This document shows, piece after piece, positions 25,131-37,404 of a DNA stretch of 64,000 bases. The position numbers and the translations under genes were made by a program. Position 1 is the first letter of the stretch. Each line of letters opens with the position of its first letter. The stretch covers positions 3,534,868-3,598,867 of the forward strand of contig OX393577.1 of assembly GCA_947652605.1 (NCBI GenBank), written 5' to 3'. This stretch comes from Elmis aenea. Taxonomy: Eukaryota > Arthropoda > Insecta > Coleoptera > Elmidae. The notes beneath the pieces were generated by a model, which saw nothing but the letters and a program-made list of their open reading frames with translations, ran no database searches and was not told the origin of the DNA.

Positions 25131-27696
25131 TAAAATATTTCCGTTTTAGTTAAGTAAAAAAAAGGTGGAAAATAAAAATTCTTACTATTATCTCCTTAAA
25201 TAAGAGTTAGCTCGATAAAATTTGGGAAACTTAAAAAATTTATGATACAGTTTCATATTAAATTTGAAGTAAGATTCATATTTAAGTTAGGACGTCTTGC
25301 AATACATGAGCCTCGACGATATCGAATTCAGATCAGTATAATATATACTACGCGATATTATAAAGGCGTAGCCATAAATTGAAAAAAAAACGAAAATTAT
25401 TGTGGTATATGATTCCATTTTCAGGGTTTTAAAATGTGCCGTAAATATCGCGAGACATAAATCTCACAATTTTGACAGTACAAATTTGGTAGTCATTAAA
25501 GAACTGCGAAAATAGTTGCTTGGAAATGCCGACTGATTGCATTTAAAGTTACATCTAAATCCAGCTCTATCTGTAGAGATTTAGCATAACTTTATCATGA
25601 GGATTTAACTGTCCTTTTTACATTAAAGACACGCTGAGAGATTTGCGCTGCGGATATTCCATGGCACTCTTAGAATAATTAGTATTTTTATTGCTTTTGA
25701 TTGTAACTGTAATTTATAAACTGTTTTCCTCAGTTATTTCTCTCGAGTTTTGTAGGGAAATATGCCTGCTATTTAATCATTTTTGTTATTTGATCTACCA
25801 AAGAGTTGAATGTTATTTATTTAACAAAGTGTATGAGATTTGTAAGTTAATCCTTAAAGTTTAAAAAAGTTAAATTAGAGTATTGGATGAATGGTTTGTA
25901 TATTTGGGTATTTCACGAAAATTAAAACTAAATTATTCATAGGTGGAAGTTGCCTTAAGATTTAACCGAATTTAAATTTATTTAATGAAACTCAAACACT
26001 TGAAGATTAAAAGCAAATTGATAATGGTTATTTGAAATGGTTATGCTAATTATTTAACTAAATTCGCATGAGAGATTCTCCGCTAATACAATATCATCTT
26101 AGTTTATATTAACTTTATAATTTATGTAACAAATCTTGTAAACTAATTACCTATGTACTGGACTAATTTTACCTAAAATGTTATATTTACTGATTGTTCA
26201 AGTCTATCATATTTTGTTGTCAGACTTTTTTCAAGACAGGCTTTTATTTTTTTTCTTCCTTTTTGAAACGACACATTCACTTCTATAGAGATATAACATG
26301 AGAACGGAATATTACATTAATATAATGTTTCCTTTTCGATAAAATCGGATTCCGTTTTCTCGCGATATAGTTGAAAACGAATACAATTCCGTGGAAGTGC
26401 TTACCAATCGTCATAATAAATGCTGTATAACGCAATAACTAAATTGCGTGCATAGTAAAACATGATAATACGAATACACAGTGTGTTCGAAATTCGAACC
26501 TCACAATTAAGTAACATCTTAATACATACAAGGACGGTCAAGTGGGGAAAATTATTTAGAAAAGAAGCTACTAGGTGTAGTTTTTATGTTTTTTTAATTT
26601 TTATGCTAGGCTAGACATTTTCGAAAAACCGAAATTATTTAATATTTTAAATTAATTTACGTCACGTTGACTTCAAAATTCTAAGCCCTAAATAAAACTC
26701 AAAATATACCTAGGTATGTAAATATGAAGTTATAAAACATAATAGTTAACGAAAATTTTGCTGGAGTTCTTAAAATAATACTGTATTAAAATAGTATATT
26801 ACATAACAAGAGTTGTAAGAAGCATAAGCACGACTGGAAAAACACTGGCGTATTGTAATAAAAGTTGATTATAAATGCAATTGGTTTTGTTTTTTTTTAA
26901 CAAAAAACAAGGTTATTAATTACATGGCGTCGAATTTAAAAACAAATCTCAAGGGAAATATTTTCCAAATCGAAAAATTATAAAAATCGCATTATAGTAA
27001 AACGCATGTACCTAACAAGCGTGCAAACTGTTTTATGGGTTTTTGTTCAACAAATTTTCGCAGGTGTTGCTTTTGAACGCAAGCCTAAAAGCCGTACATA
27101 AGACTCGTGTATTGTGTGGGCAATGACGTAAAAATTGGTCAACGACTTCCAAAAGATTAAGCACTTCTGATACAGACCATAAGTTTATAAAAAAGCATTA
27201 GTATGTGGGTATAGAGAAATATGTCAAGGGCGGGGATAAAAATGTCTTCCAGAACATTGGCACAGAAAATATAATTTTGATTAACAAAAAACAGTAAATT
27301 AAATGCCTGGACAACATCACGTAACTACCCTATTATAAAACATACAATGAAAATTGCAAAAAATCCCAGCGTCAGAAGAAGAAAGTCGGGGCTAGACAAG
27401 TTAAGATAATGACCTAACCGTAAGTCCAACCAGTTATTCAAAGCAGGCACTTCATAACTTTAAATAGCTTTCGTAGAGAAAAAGCAACTGCAACAAGAAA
27501 AAAAAGGTAAATAATATTTCAACAATCATAAAAAAAATATCCCAAGGAACTAAAAATATTGCAATGCCAAATTATAAAGTTTTCAAGTGCCGAGACCTCC
27601 AAGATTTTCCATACTTAAAGAGATACTAAAATATCTCCTCGAATACATTAAATAATTTTTATATAAATTTGCTGAAAACGTGTGACCTTCACAGAC
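25131..27696. other. Presumed intron; half copy of a palindromic MITE
   Basis: Positions 26802-26848 match the left arm of the MITE at 31855 ('taacaagagttgtaagaagc'). Nothing else was recognised in this AT-rich stretch. Confidence 0.35.
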
Positions 27697-28884
27697 TACT
27701 GCACGTCTTCTGCATAACAGGAAAACAATACAACATGATAATCTTAGCAGAGAAAACAACATTTATGACCAAAGAACCAGTCAGATGTAAACTAGAATTG
27801 GACGGAAAAATTTTGTATCAAGAAGTTAAGGAATAGATATCACTAGCTATAAGGATATAGAGGATGAAGTGAGGCAGCAGGTAACGAAAGCAAATAAGGT
27901 AGCAGACCGTCTCAATGATGTAATCTGCCACAACAAATATTTGAGACAAGACACAAAAGCACGATGCTACAAAACAGCAATCAGACCGATTATGACCTTA
28001 TCATCAGAAACACGACCAAGTGCATCTAAAACTGAACAACTTATGGAAACCACAGAAATGGAAATACTTACAAGGAAGGGTCACGATATGCTGTCGCTAG
28101 AATTTTATTAGGGCTGTGTTTATTGCATCAAGGACATCAAAACTAAATGTTTTGCAGAGTTATACGTGCCACTAGCCATTTCCTTAGGAAAAATAGGGAA
28201 AATTTTGTATAAAAAGGTCATTTTTGCGATCGCGTTGGCCATGAAACCATCAGAGACAAATTCGAAACTCTCCTATTTACCAATGCGCGCATCCTTTGCC
28301 AGTAAAATGGTGCAGTGTTTAAAAAAATCCGAAGAAAAACGTCAAAAACGAAACTCCTGCAAAAGAGCTATGATTTGAGAAGTTGTGATATATCTGTTAT
28401 AACTAAATCTATGCGACTTGCATAGGCGTTTAACATAAGGAAAACCGTTTAGTTTTTCTCCTATTTTTCCGAAGGAAATGGCCAGTGGCACATATAACTG
28501 CAAAACATTTAGTTTTGATGTACTTGATGCAATACACATAGCGTTGATCAGATTCTAGCAACAACATATCATAACCTTTCCTGGTTAGGCGTTATGCAGG
28601 AGAAACACTACTAGTTAGAGAAAGAAGTGACATCAGACAGTCGTGCTAGGTAGAAAAAATGAACAAATGGGTGTTGGAACTCAAGAAACAATAGAATCAA
28701 CATATCAGTCGAATGGCATACAACAGATTGGTCAAAATTGCCAGAGATAAATCTCCCACTGGCAGACGAAGCGTAGGACGGCCCAGAAAATGATGGAGTG
28801 ACAACCTAACCCCAATATGAGAACAAAACCGAAGAAGAAACAGGTCATGGCCTAAACTAAAAGAATGAAGAAGAAGAAGCGAAG
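27697..28884 (+). pseudogene. LINE ORF2 fragment split by a transposon
   Basis: The RT-to-C-terminal region of a non-LTR retrotransposon is in two pieces, 27697-28070 and 28585-28884. The first piece reads 'EKTTFMTKEPVRCKLELDGK', then 'YKDIEDEVRQQVTKANKVA', the YLG/thumb region of RTE-like ORF2. The second resumes in frame after excision of the 514-bp element (junction M-E-I-L-R-R-Y-A-G-E) and continues through 'RSDIRQ' and 'GRRSVGRPRK' to a GAA-rich tail. Several stops show that it was already decaying or has decayed since. The catalytic FADD part is missing. Confidence 0.8.
28071..28584. mobile_element. Harbinger-like element, copy C, inserted in a LINE
   Basis: This 514-bp element is bounded by the duplicated trinucleotide TTA (28068-28070 and 28585-28587). 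Its ends are inverted: CAAGGAAGGGTCACGATATG at the left and, read from the right, CCAGGAAAGGTTATGATATG. The right arm is only about 136 bp (28449-28584), so the middle retains left-arm sequence without a partner. It encodes no transposase. The boundaries are confirmed by the host LINE, whose reading frame closes when the element and one TTA are removed. Confidence 0.85.
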
Positions 28885-30733
28885 TATATAAATTTTGGAA
28901 CAATTATGTTTCTTTTCGCTGTGACAGAAAAAAAATTGGAGAAGGGCATAAAAACTCATCAGATGTTTTCGGCCGATTGCAAGTTAAACAATTTCCCAAG
29001 ACGCTTTTTACCAATGTTTACAATAACATGAGCAAAACTAATGCATAATTTGTATTTCACGAATCGCAATCGATACGAACAAAATTGTGCGTGAAATGAA
29101 TTTTTACCCAGTAAAAAACCACAAATGCAAATTTTGTTTTGAAATATTAGCATTCATAACATTTACTTAATTTGCATCAAACTTTACGAGGAATATTGCT
29201 TTGCACGAATTGCTTACTATGTAATCTTTCTTTATTTAATTTGCCGTCTACTTTTACTTAAAATATTTTCATACCTGTTTGCTTGTATCATACCAAAAAC
29301 AAGATGAGAACATGCTAAATTATATGATTCTTTCATACTCTAAAAGAAAATAAAAGGCAACGTTTTTTTGGTATATTAGGTATATCTTGTTCATTTATAT
29401 TATAATGAGAGACGTCTTGTTTGCACACTCGGCGGATATCTCTGATAATACGGAAAGACATATTATGACAGGTTGTAGCGGATTTGTACAGAATTCTTGA
29501 CGAGTTATACTCGTATTGATTATTCTTCAGTTTATCAGTCTCAATTTCAACAGAAACCTAGAGGCTAGTTTCGTGACAATAATTTTCACGAGTTATAGTT
29601 TACATTAGTTTGTTGCAATCTTTCGTTTGGCGTTTTCGGTTTGTTTTGTTCCCAGTCTCTGATTTTAAATACTTTAAAAAATTAATCAGTTAATCGACGA
29701 TTTATAAAAATATAACAGTCACTATATTGTAAAGACTTTTCTTTACTTGAAATTAAATAACTGTATTATACTAGCTACCGTCGCGCAGGGTGACTAGAAC
29801 CACGTGACAAGAAATTTGTTTGATTAAAAGCTGTTTTTATATTAATACTTCCTAATAAAGCATTTCTAGGACAACTTTTCGTGTTCTTTCTTAATAAGTG
29901 GACTAGAATTCATCAAATTTGTTTGTACTTATGCTAAGTCTGCTTATTCCGAAAGGTGCAAATTTTTGAGAATATACCAGTGATTTATATATTTTTTGAT
30001 ATTCTATAGGTAAAGAGTAGCAGTTTTTTTTTTAAACACTGTGAGTGGCTCATTTTACCTCAGCCTGGGTCTAAATTTGCGGTAAAGCATCAAACATGCA
30101 CTTTATTATCATGTGGCTCAATCCATGGGGTGTCATGAGTCACCCCCTGAATTAAAAAAAAAATCTAAGTTTTAATGAAAATTGAAGTTCTGAGCTTCTA
30201 TCAAACTATAGGGCATGCAGTTTTTATCTTTTTCTCTAATTTTCAAACTCAGAACCTTTCAACTTTTATAATTACATACAAAAATGTAAAAGACTGAAAA
30301 AATGGGCCAAGTCACTCCGTGCGATATATTTTATATTACCTATTTTAAACTACTCACTAATATTTTATCAAGTTTATAAGACAATAATCTACATCAGATA
30401 AAGTTTTACTTTTTTTTACTAGTTGTTTTGCTAAAACACTGCGAAAAAGAACAAAAAACTAAATACGACCGGTAAAATATTAACAAACAGTGAAAAAGTT
30501 TCTGTTTTTTATTACTTTCAACTCGTAATTTATTTAAAATAACGAAAGCACAGTGTTTTGTTTTAAGGCGCATTAGTTGTTAAAAGAATTCTTATAAAAG
30601 TTTATTATTCTGGATTAAGGAGTAAAAGAAAATATGCTAATCCATGAATTTTTAAAAGAAGAAAAAATATTTTATTAAATGTCTAAAAGACAACGATAAA
30701 TTCCATTTAAAAAAAATACAATCCCGTCATATA
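28885..30733. other. Presumed intron; possible Helitron 3' remnant
   Basis: The word ACTAGCTACCGTCGCGCAGGG at about 29771 looks like a reversed Helitron-type 3' end, but there is no more of the element. Otherwise AT-rich with no gene seen. Confidence 0.3.
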
Positions 30734-31268
30734 CAGGATGTCCCAGATATCATTTCCAGTATGGGGGTAATTTATTATAAGAGATACAAGTTTGCTTAAA
30801 TTCGATTATTAAAAGCTCAGAAGCAAATTTTTCGCGAAAATAGTAAAAAAAATCGAATTTCGCTCCAAACGGTGGCAGATACGAAGAAAACTCAAGAGAC
30901 ACTTTTTGTTATGAATAAAATTTTCTACTTAAAAACAAGTTCGAGTTTAATTTTAAACAGGTCAGAACTAGTTTTTTATAAGATTTATTGAAACTGAACC
31001 CCCACAATTCCGCCACTGGTTGCTTTTGGGGCTTGACATTCTCACCGAATGTGGTAACCTGTAAGGTGGTGATGTATACCAAATTTGGTCTAAATATATC
31101 TACTGGTTGAGAAATGGTTAAACATTACCGATATTTTTTCGAAAATTTCAACACCCTGTATCTTTAAAATGAAGCGTTTTTGGACCCACGTTCATGTGAA
31201 TTATTCGCTTTAAAATAAGTTTTTGTATCGACTGTTAAAGTCATGCTACAAAAAAGTGGACCACCCTG
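30734..31268. repeat. Mosaic of mariner-type MITE ends
   Basis: The left end CAGGATGTCCCAGAT matches the element at 11693; the right end GGTCCACCCTG-type terminus at 31268 is flanked by TATA but does not pair with the left. A further terminus-like 'acaccctgtat' lies at about 31150. At least two different TA-flanked elements have inserted into each other or recombined here. Confidence 0.45.
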
Positions 31269-31854
31269 TATAACCATTATCCTTGCAAATAATTTATCTG
31301 AATTTCTTGTTTACTCAATCTGTTTTCTCATATTCGCTGCAGAACGTTTAAAGAATCGTCACACCTCATTTCGTTTCACTGAATAAACTTTGATCATTAA
31401 CGGCAATTTTTATCTTCAAGTAACATCTTTCTAATAAAAACGGATTCTGATGCACCGCTATCGGCAAAAATAACACGCAAAACCAATGCTGCTTTCAGAA
31501 CGATATAAATTTTTCGCGACATTCTATTTTTACTATATTTGATTGCGTCATCTAACATCTATCAGTTCTTGCATGAGTAATAAAACATCTGAATAGTTCT
31601 TACTGATTAAAGGAACGTATCGTGATCAAAGATGACTGCCTGAAGTAGATAAAACACGTTCCGTACAAATATATTTGATGTGGGAAGACGACTTTGAAGC
31701 AAATTTCGTTATGCAACTTTCTCGTCTACGTGGTAAATGTTGCAGCTTGGACAAATTTAAAAAAGTTACGGCTTATATAAAATGTCTCATCGAAAATACG
31801 TTTAAGCTATACAATATTATACGGTTTCAGTGGCAAAAATAATAGTATTATATT
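31269..31854. other. No feature seen
   Basis: AT-rich presumed intron; no motif recognised. Confidence 0.3.
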
Positions 31855-31970
31855 TATAACAAGAGTTGTAAGAAGCATATTATGCACGAGTGGAAAAGTT
31901 GCGCACGGAACCGCGTAGCGGCGAGTGGGTATTTCTACGAGTGCGTAATTGCTTTACGACTCGTGTTATA
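31855..31970. mobile_element. 116-bp palindromic MITE
   Basis: It starts TATAACAAGAGTTGTAAG and ends with the imperfect complement CTTTACGACTCGTGTTATA; the arms pair over about 45 bp around a GC-rich centre ('cgcgtagcggcgagt'). A half copy lies at 26802-26848. Confidence 0.6.
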
Positions 31971-32470
31971 TAGCTTACTTTTTCTACGAACACATAATAC
32001 ACACGATTTTAACAGCTTTCTGGCTAATATACACATGTAATTACATTATCTTGTCAATTTTGAAGTAAGCCTACTTTGACATTTCTAGACAAGTGTGCGT
32101 TTTGCTTACCGTGCGTTATAACTCAGTTACTCGGTTACACAGGTAACACAGGTAGGTAGTAACAATGCCTATAGTTTCTTTAATTTTGGTTATATGTTGC
32201 CCTAAGCGCTTGTGCTATGTTCATTTAGATCCACCTCCCTATCTACATTGCTAGTTTTCATCTGTCATAGACGTTAAGCTTTTGCCAGCCAGAGTCACTA
32301 TTTTCCGCTGTGTCACCGGTCGACTGACTTTTAGGCGATCTCTAAACGAGGAACAAAAAAGTACCTAGATTATTATGTTCTAAATTTTGTTGGCTATTAG
32401 TGGATGCAATACAATTTGACGTTGGAATCGTGGTTAATTGGGGATTCCCTCCAATAAATTTTATGTACAC
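31971..32470. other. No feature seen
   Basis: Somewhat less AT-rich than its neighbours but without recognised coding or repeat content. Confidence 0.3.
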
Positions 32471-32824
32471 TTGGGGTCAAAAGTAACAGTGTTTTAACCA
32501 ATCCTAATTAATGTTTTCACTTGCAAATGTTCACTCTTAGCACATAATTGGTGGTTTTCTTCGTGGATGAGAACATACAAAACTTGTCGGATTAATTTTC
32601 CAACTTGTTGTATCTTTTTGTTTCACATTTTTAAATATTGATAATGTTTACTTATCATTTTGTATTATACCAAGGATTTTTTTATTTTTTAATTTTGCTA
32701 ATGTGATTTTGGAATCAAATATTAATTTTGTTGATGAGTACTAATATATTTACCGACTACCTATGAGCTGTGTAAATTATTTTGCCGTTAAACTTACCCC
32801 GATCATTGTTACTTTTAGCCCCAA
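32471..32824. mobile_element. 354-bp inverted-repeat MITE
   Basis: The ends are TTGGGGTCAAAAGTAACAGTG (left) and, reversed, TTGGGGCTAAAAGTAACAATG (right), an imperfect 21-bp inverted repeat. The target duplication is not clear and there is no coding content. Confidence 0.5.
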
Positions 32825-33314
32825 CGTTGAGGTGGGAGCTGTTAAACTGTCTTACTACAAAAAAAAATCTTTCATATGCTTTACGAAACTTATGAAATAA
32901 ATATCTTGAAAGGAAGACAAATGTCCAGTCTATCATGAATGACTAAAACACTTGTTATACTCTATTCTATGACAAATTAAATAGAAAAAAAAATCACTTT
33001 CATTCCCGGTCTCCTCTAATTGTAAGGTTTAACAAGATGTATAATATTTCTAATTTATTTTTATGTAAATTCACTCTGGTACTGTTGTTTACATTAATCC
33101 CTGGTCCCGTGGGACGATTCACACACCCTAAAGAATACCGAACCACTCTTTAAATTCACCAGGAAAGGTTTTTTACCAATCAATTACATCGCACATCTCA
33201 TGGGACGATTCTTCACAAAAATAAACTCGTGTGACCACTAAATGACTTTCACCATATATTCACATACACATCTTCGTAATATACACAAAGTATTTTAGTA
33301 CAAAAAGTTTAAAT
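32825..33314. other. No feature seen
   Basis: AT-rich presumed intron sequence; no motif recognised. Confidence 0.3.
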
Positions 33315-34313
33315 TGATCCTCCTGTCAAATTTGCGTTTTCGACCAATAACAAACTCAGATTTTTTAGAAACGACCCATGAACATAATCATACACTGATA
33401 ATATCCTTTACGCAATTAACAGGTTTTCATGCGTTTATTGATCGTTTCTAAGAAATATGAGTTTGTGATTGGTCGAAAATATAAATTTGGAGAGGGAATT
33501 AAATATTTTGATCTTGAATATTCCACTCATAACATAAGTAACCAATCAAAACATACTATTCAGCCAATAAGACACGACTCTCGTTGAAGACACCGCAAGT
33601 TGAGGTGTCTCAGCGAAAACACCATGACTAGGTCTATTTTTCACAGTAGGCCTCCTTAGTTACGCTTAGTTACACATAAACATGTCAGTTAAATTTGTCA
33701 AAATGACTAAAAGCGGTTGTTTTTCTTCGTTTAATATACGAGATACCGAAAAAAATATATATACAAATGTGCCCCAAAATACTTTAAAAAGCAATAAATA
33801 CGTTTGGAACCAATTCCTCGAGTTTTTTTTAATTCGCGGAATATTCATTCGAATACCACTCGTGGTAAAGATTTTTTTAAGAAAATACTGCGCTGTCGGG
33901 GTATTTTTGATGCAATTTGCTTTCGTGATATTTCAACTGGAACAAGTTTCCATGGAAACCCAAAAGTATTTTCAAAAAAATCTTCACCACTAGTGGTATT
34001 ACATACGATAATTTTTTGATGAATTTCTACGACCAGTAGTGTTACTTTAATATAGATTAAACCACACCCTTGACGCACCACTCTGACAGTATCTACTTGT
34101 AAAATTTGACATAACGTACATTTAATTTGGCAGGTAAGTTGGGTGGATTTTCTGACAAAATATAACTCGTGCATTGCAAATAATCTATAATTTTTGACAA
34201 ATCTTCACCCATGCAAGTTGAATCGGGAAAAAACACTCGTGTTTTTTTCAGCTCAACTTGCATTCGGGCATATTTACCAAAAGTTATCGATAATCTTCAA
34301 TGCACTTGTTATA
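33315..34313 (-). repeat. Foldback repeat family G, copy 2, interrupted
   Basis: The two parts, 33315-33515 and 34008-34313, align in reverse orientation with copy 3 at 40.6-41.1 kb. Between them lie about 490 bp absent from the other copies, including the 149-bp MITE at 33852-34000. The left part contains a hairpin made of the words 'aactcagattt...agaaacgac' and their complements around an 'aattaacagg' loop. Overlapping ORFs on both strands (33682-33993, 33845-34174) follow this composite and are not genes. Confidence 0.6.
33852..34000. mobile_element. 149-bp MITE with palindromic ends
   Basis: The left end AATACCACTCGTGGTAAAG and the right end, reversed, AATACCACTAGTGGTGAAG are inverted repeats that continue for about 35 bp. 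Each terminus also contains its own 12-bp palindrome (ACCACTMGTGGT). Target duplication not resolved. Confidence 0.6.
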
Positions 34314-35553
34314 TGTATTACTACTGATAAAAAAAGTACAATAATAATTAAAAAATATATTTAACGCCATTACTTGATCTTCATTATTATTTTGAGTTGT
34401 TTTTAATCCTAAAAATAAAAGAGCCAGGATAATAATCATCCTTTATTGCTCTTACAAAAACGTCCTTGCCAACAATAATTAACAAATTACATGACCCCTA
34501 TTATAATAAATGTATTGTGCGACGGTTTCTATGCGCCAGCCTGATATTGTGCTTTGAAGCAAGGGCGTCAACTGGGCAAGCGGGTATCCGCCCGTTCATA
34601 ATAACCGCGTAATCAAATTATCAACTAAGCAAAACATAAAACATTCAAGCAAAAAGGGTTAACGGATAAAAAATTCTTGATAGGTACGTTAAAATTAACT
34701 CCATCAAACAACAATATTTTTTAACATTGTTTTTACTTAACAAATATAATTTTGTGTTTAGCGGTCTTTTTTTATCATTTTTAAATCATATAATCATTAA
34801 ATGCTGGTTATGTAACGAAGTGTGTGAAATCATAGTTTTAAAGTGAGTACCAAAACCATCCTTTCGTGTATAACTTCATGAATAATTCAGACAAATTAGG
34901 TGAGTATTCGAAAATCGCAGGAAATTCCTTTGAAGTCAACATTCGCACTTTTTTCATTCGTTGCTAAAAGATATGATTATATTACAGTAATATTTAAATA
35001 TAACTTTGCGTCCCTATTTTGATAACATTATTCACAAATTTTAAATCGATTCACGCTTATAATGATTAATGATGTACAGTGAATATTCGTTTTTCAAAGT
35101 GCGTTAAACCGAGCAGGATAATTTTGAATTTCGTTATTTTCGTATCGTTAACATCACAGTGTTTAATAGTTATTTACGTAATAAGAACGGAAAATGGTAC
35201 TTTGCTGAACGAGTAGGCAGTTTTTGGACGAGCCGTAGGCGAGTCCTGAAAGCATACGAGTCCAGTAAGATTTTGTGTGAAATTTTCTAGCAAACATTTT
35301 TTGGTTTTGAAAACCAAATGAAATATTTTACTAAGTTCAACTTTTATATTCAAAAAATCTTGCACTCATTTTCACATACGCAAATTAGTTGCATTCATGA
35401 CCTACTGGCGCTGAACGTTTTTTCTAATAATATATTTGCCCAAGGATTAAACCGTTTACGTGACTGGAAAGATAAGAACACATATCTGATTTTGAATATA
35501 AACCGTTCTAGTGTCCTTTGGAAATAAAATTAGAATAACGCTCTTTTGATATA
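34314..35553. other. No gene; hairpin-like GC-richer words near 35190-35280
   Basis: Apart from 'gacgagccgtaggcgagtcc' at about 35228, which resembles the cores of the palindromic MITEs, nothing was recognised. The 69-codon frame at 35318-35527 is unassigned. Confidence 0.3.
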
Positions 35554-36828
35554 CAGGGTGGACCAAATTCGAATGTTTTACGGGGTATCTCGGTTACCGT
35601 AATAGTTAGCGAAAATCTGATATAGGTCTCTTGGGCAATTTTTTTGAGGAAAATGCGCCTATGTAATCAGATTTTTTATATCGCTTTTCATTTTGGCGCT
35701 ACAGATGAAAAATTAAATTTCATTGTTTTTGAATGGTTACTATAACTTCTTTATTTACTAAAATAGAACAAAATGTTATTGAGGTTTTTTTATAATAATT
35801 TTGATGCTTATTTAAAAACAAAACTAATTTTGTTTTAGCGACCTTAACATTGGAGATAAGAAGTAAACTTAAATTTTTTTTAACGGAAACCCACGACTAC
35901 CTGAAAGAGATTTTGTTTGGCTTTATATAGTTTTATCTATTTGTTGCAAAAAATAACCGAGACTAATTTTCTAAAAATTTCTTTATCAAACTTTGCCGTG
36001 ATTTCTAAAACAAGTTATGTTTGCAATTATTAAACAACTAAACATCATATCTAAGTAAATTTTTCAACGAAAACCCATAACTTTATATGGAAGTGATTTT
36101 TTTGGCTTTTCAAAAATATATAACCAAGATACTGCTAATTTTGTAAACATTTCCTTATCAAAGTTTGCCATGATTTCATAAACAAGTGAAGTTTGCAACT
36201 ATTAAAAAACTAAACGTCATACGCAAGTAAATTTTTCAACTTGTCCATGTATTCTTTTGTATTTTAAAACTATTTATTATTGTATTGTAAACATAGCTAA
36301 ATTTGAACACTTTTAATTGTTTAATATGTTAACAGTTTACATTGTAAGTGATAAAACCATCACTTGTTTACGAAATCATGACAAACTTTGATAAAAAAAA
36401 GTTGCCATATCTCGAAAAATTTTTGTAACAAATATATAGAACTGTATATTTTTGAAGAACTACAGAAATTCTCTTTCATTTAGTCTTGACCCGCTAGCGT
36501 TTCCATATAAAAAAAATATAAGTTTACTTCATATCTCGAAGGGCAAGGCCGCTAAACAATTGGTTTTTAAATAAAGCATAAAAATTAGTATAAAAAAAAC
36601 CCAATAACATTTTGTTCTAATTTAATAAATAAAGAAGCTATAGTGAAATTTCAAAAATAAAAAATCTCATTTTTCGTCTGAAGTGTCAAAATTAAAAGCG
36701 ATTTAAGAAATTTGACTACATAGGCGTTCTTCTCTCAAAAAAATAACCCAAGAGACCGATATTAAATTTTCGCTTACTATTACACTAACCGAGATACCCT
36801 GTAAAACATTAGAATTTGGCCCACCCTG
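35554..36828. mobile_element. 1275-bp foldback element with internal tandem duplication
   Basis: The left terminus is CAGGGTGGACCAAATTCGAA (35554), flanked by TA; the right terminus reversed is CAGGGTGGGCCAAATTCTAA (36828), flanked by a decayed CA. The arms pair imperfectly for several hundred bases ('taaccgagataccc' against 'ggtatctcggtta', and so on inward). Within the left arm, about 35875-36066 and 36067-36240 are tandem copies, both ending 'aagtaaatttttcaac'. No transposase remains. Confidence 0.7.
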
Positions 36829-37404
36829 CAAATTAAAATTTTTAATTAATTTTTACCTGGTTTTATGCATATTTGACTTTCACATAAGGTTTGTTGAGAT
36901 TATTTTTATATTTCTATAAATTCGATATAACAATGGTATCTTAAACACCCGATATGCAAAAACAGATCCCTAAATATCGCACAATTAATTATTAACATAG
37001 ATATAAAACCGCAAGAAACTTAAATTGTTTTAAAAATCTTTATAAAATAGTTTATAAGGTTTGGTAAAATCATTAGGCCAGTGATAATTTTAAATTATCA
37101 CATTTGAAATAACCCAACGGCTAATTCACGTTTTTTTCTAAGCTACATAAGTGCTTCTGTTGCACTGCGGACTCGTCTTTTTTTTTATTAGATAGCTCGT
37201 ATAGCGAAAGGTAATTCTCCTTCGCAAACATTGGGAAAAGCGACACTTTTAAAGCCACCGTTATGTGAGCGCTGGGACCACAAAACTTTCAGCCGGAAAA
37301 TGTAAATATTCTCTTGTTAAGTATCTTTCTATATTTCACGTTTATCTTTCGAAAATGCTTCGGAAAGTGTCTTAAAAGCTTTTCTTACGAGAAAAAAATC
37401 TTAC
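36829..37404 (-). other. 5' end of Nmdar2 intron 1
   Basis: Begins on the minus strand with the donor GTAAGA at 37404. AT-rich and without further features. Confidence 0.55.

Noticed and set aside
26488..26510. 'ttcgaaattcgaacctc', reminiscent of a tRNA T-arm
   Set aside because: No acceptor stem, anticodon arm or D-arm around it; it is a simple palindrome.
29771..29795. Helitron-like 3' end in reverse
   Set aside because: Only about 25 bp match the expected pattern and no other Helitron part is near, so it is noted but not called.
30734..31268. Single element from CAGGATGTCC to the CCACCCTG end
   Set aside because: The two ends are not inverted copies of each other, so a single inverted-repeat element is not supported.
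33682..33993. 103-codon ORF with a segment faintly like KCTD1/ZMYM-type proteins
   Set aside because: It runs through a MITE and a repeat junction; the resemblance is limited to about 20 residues.
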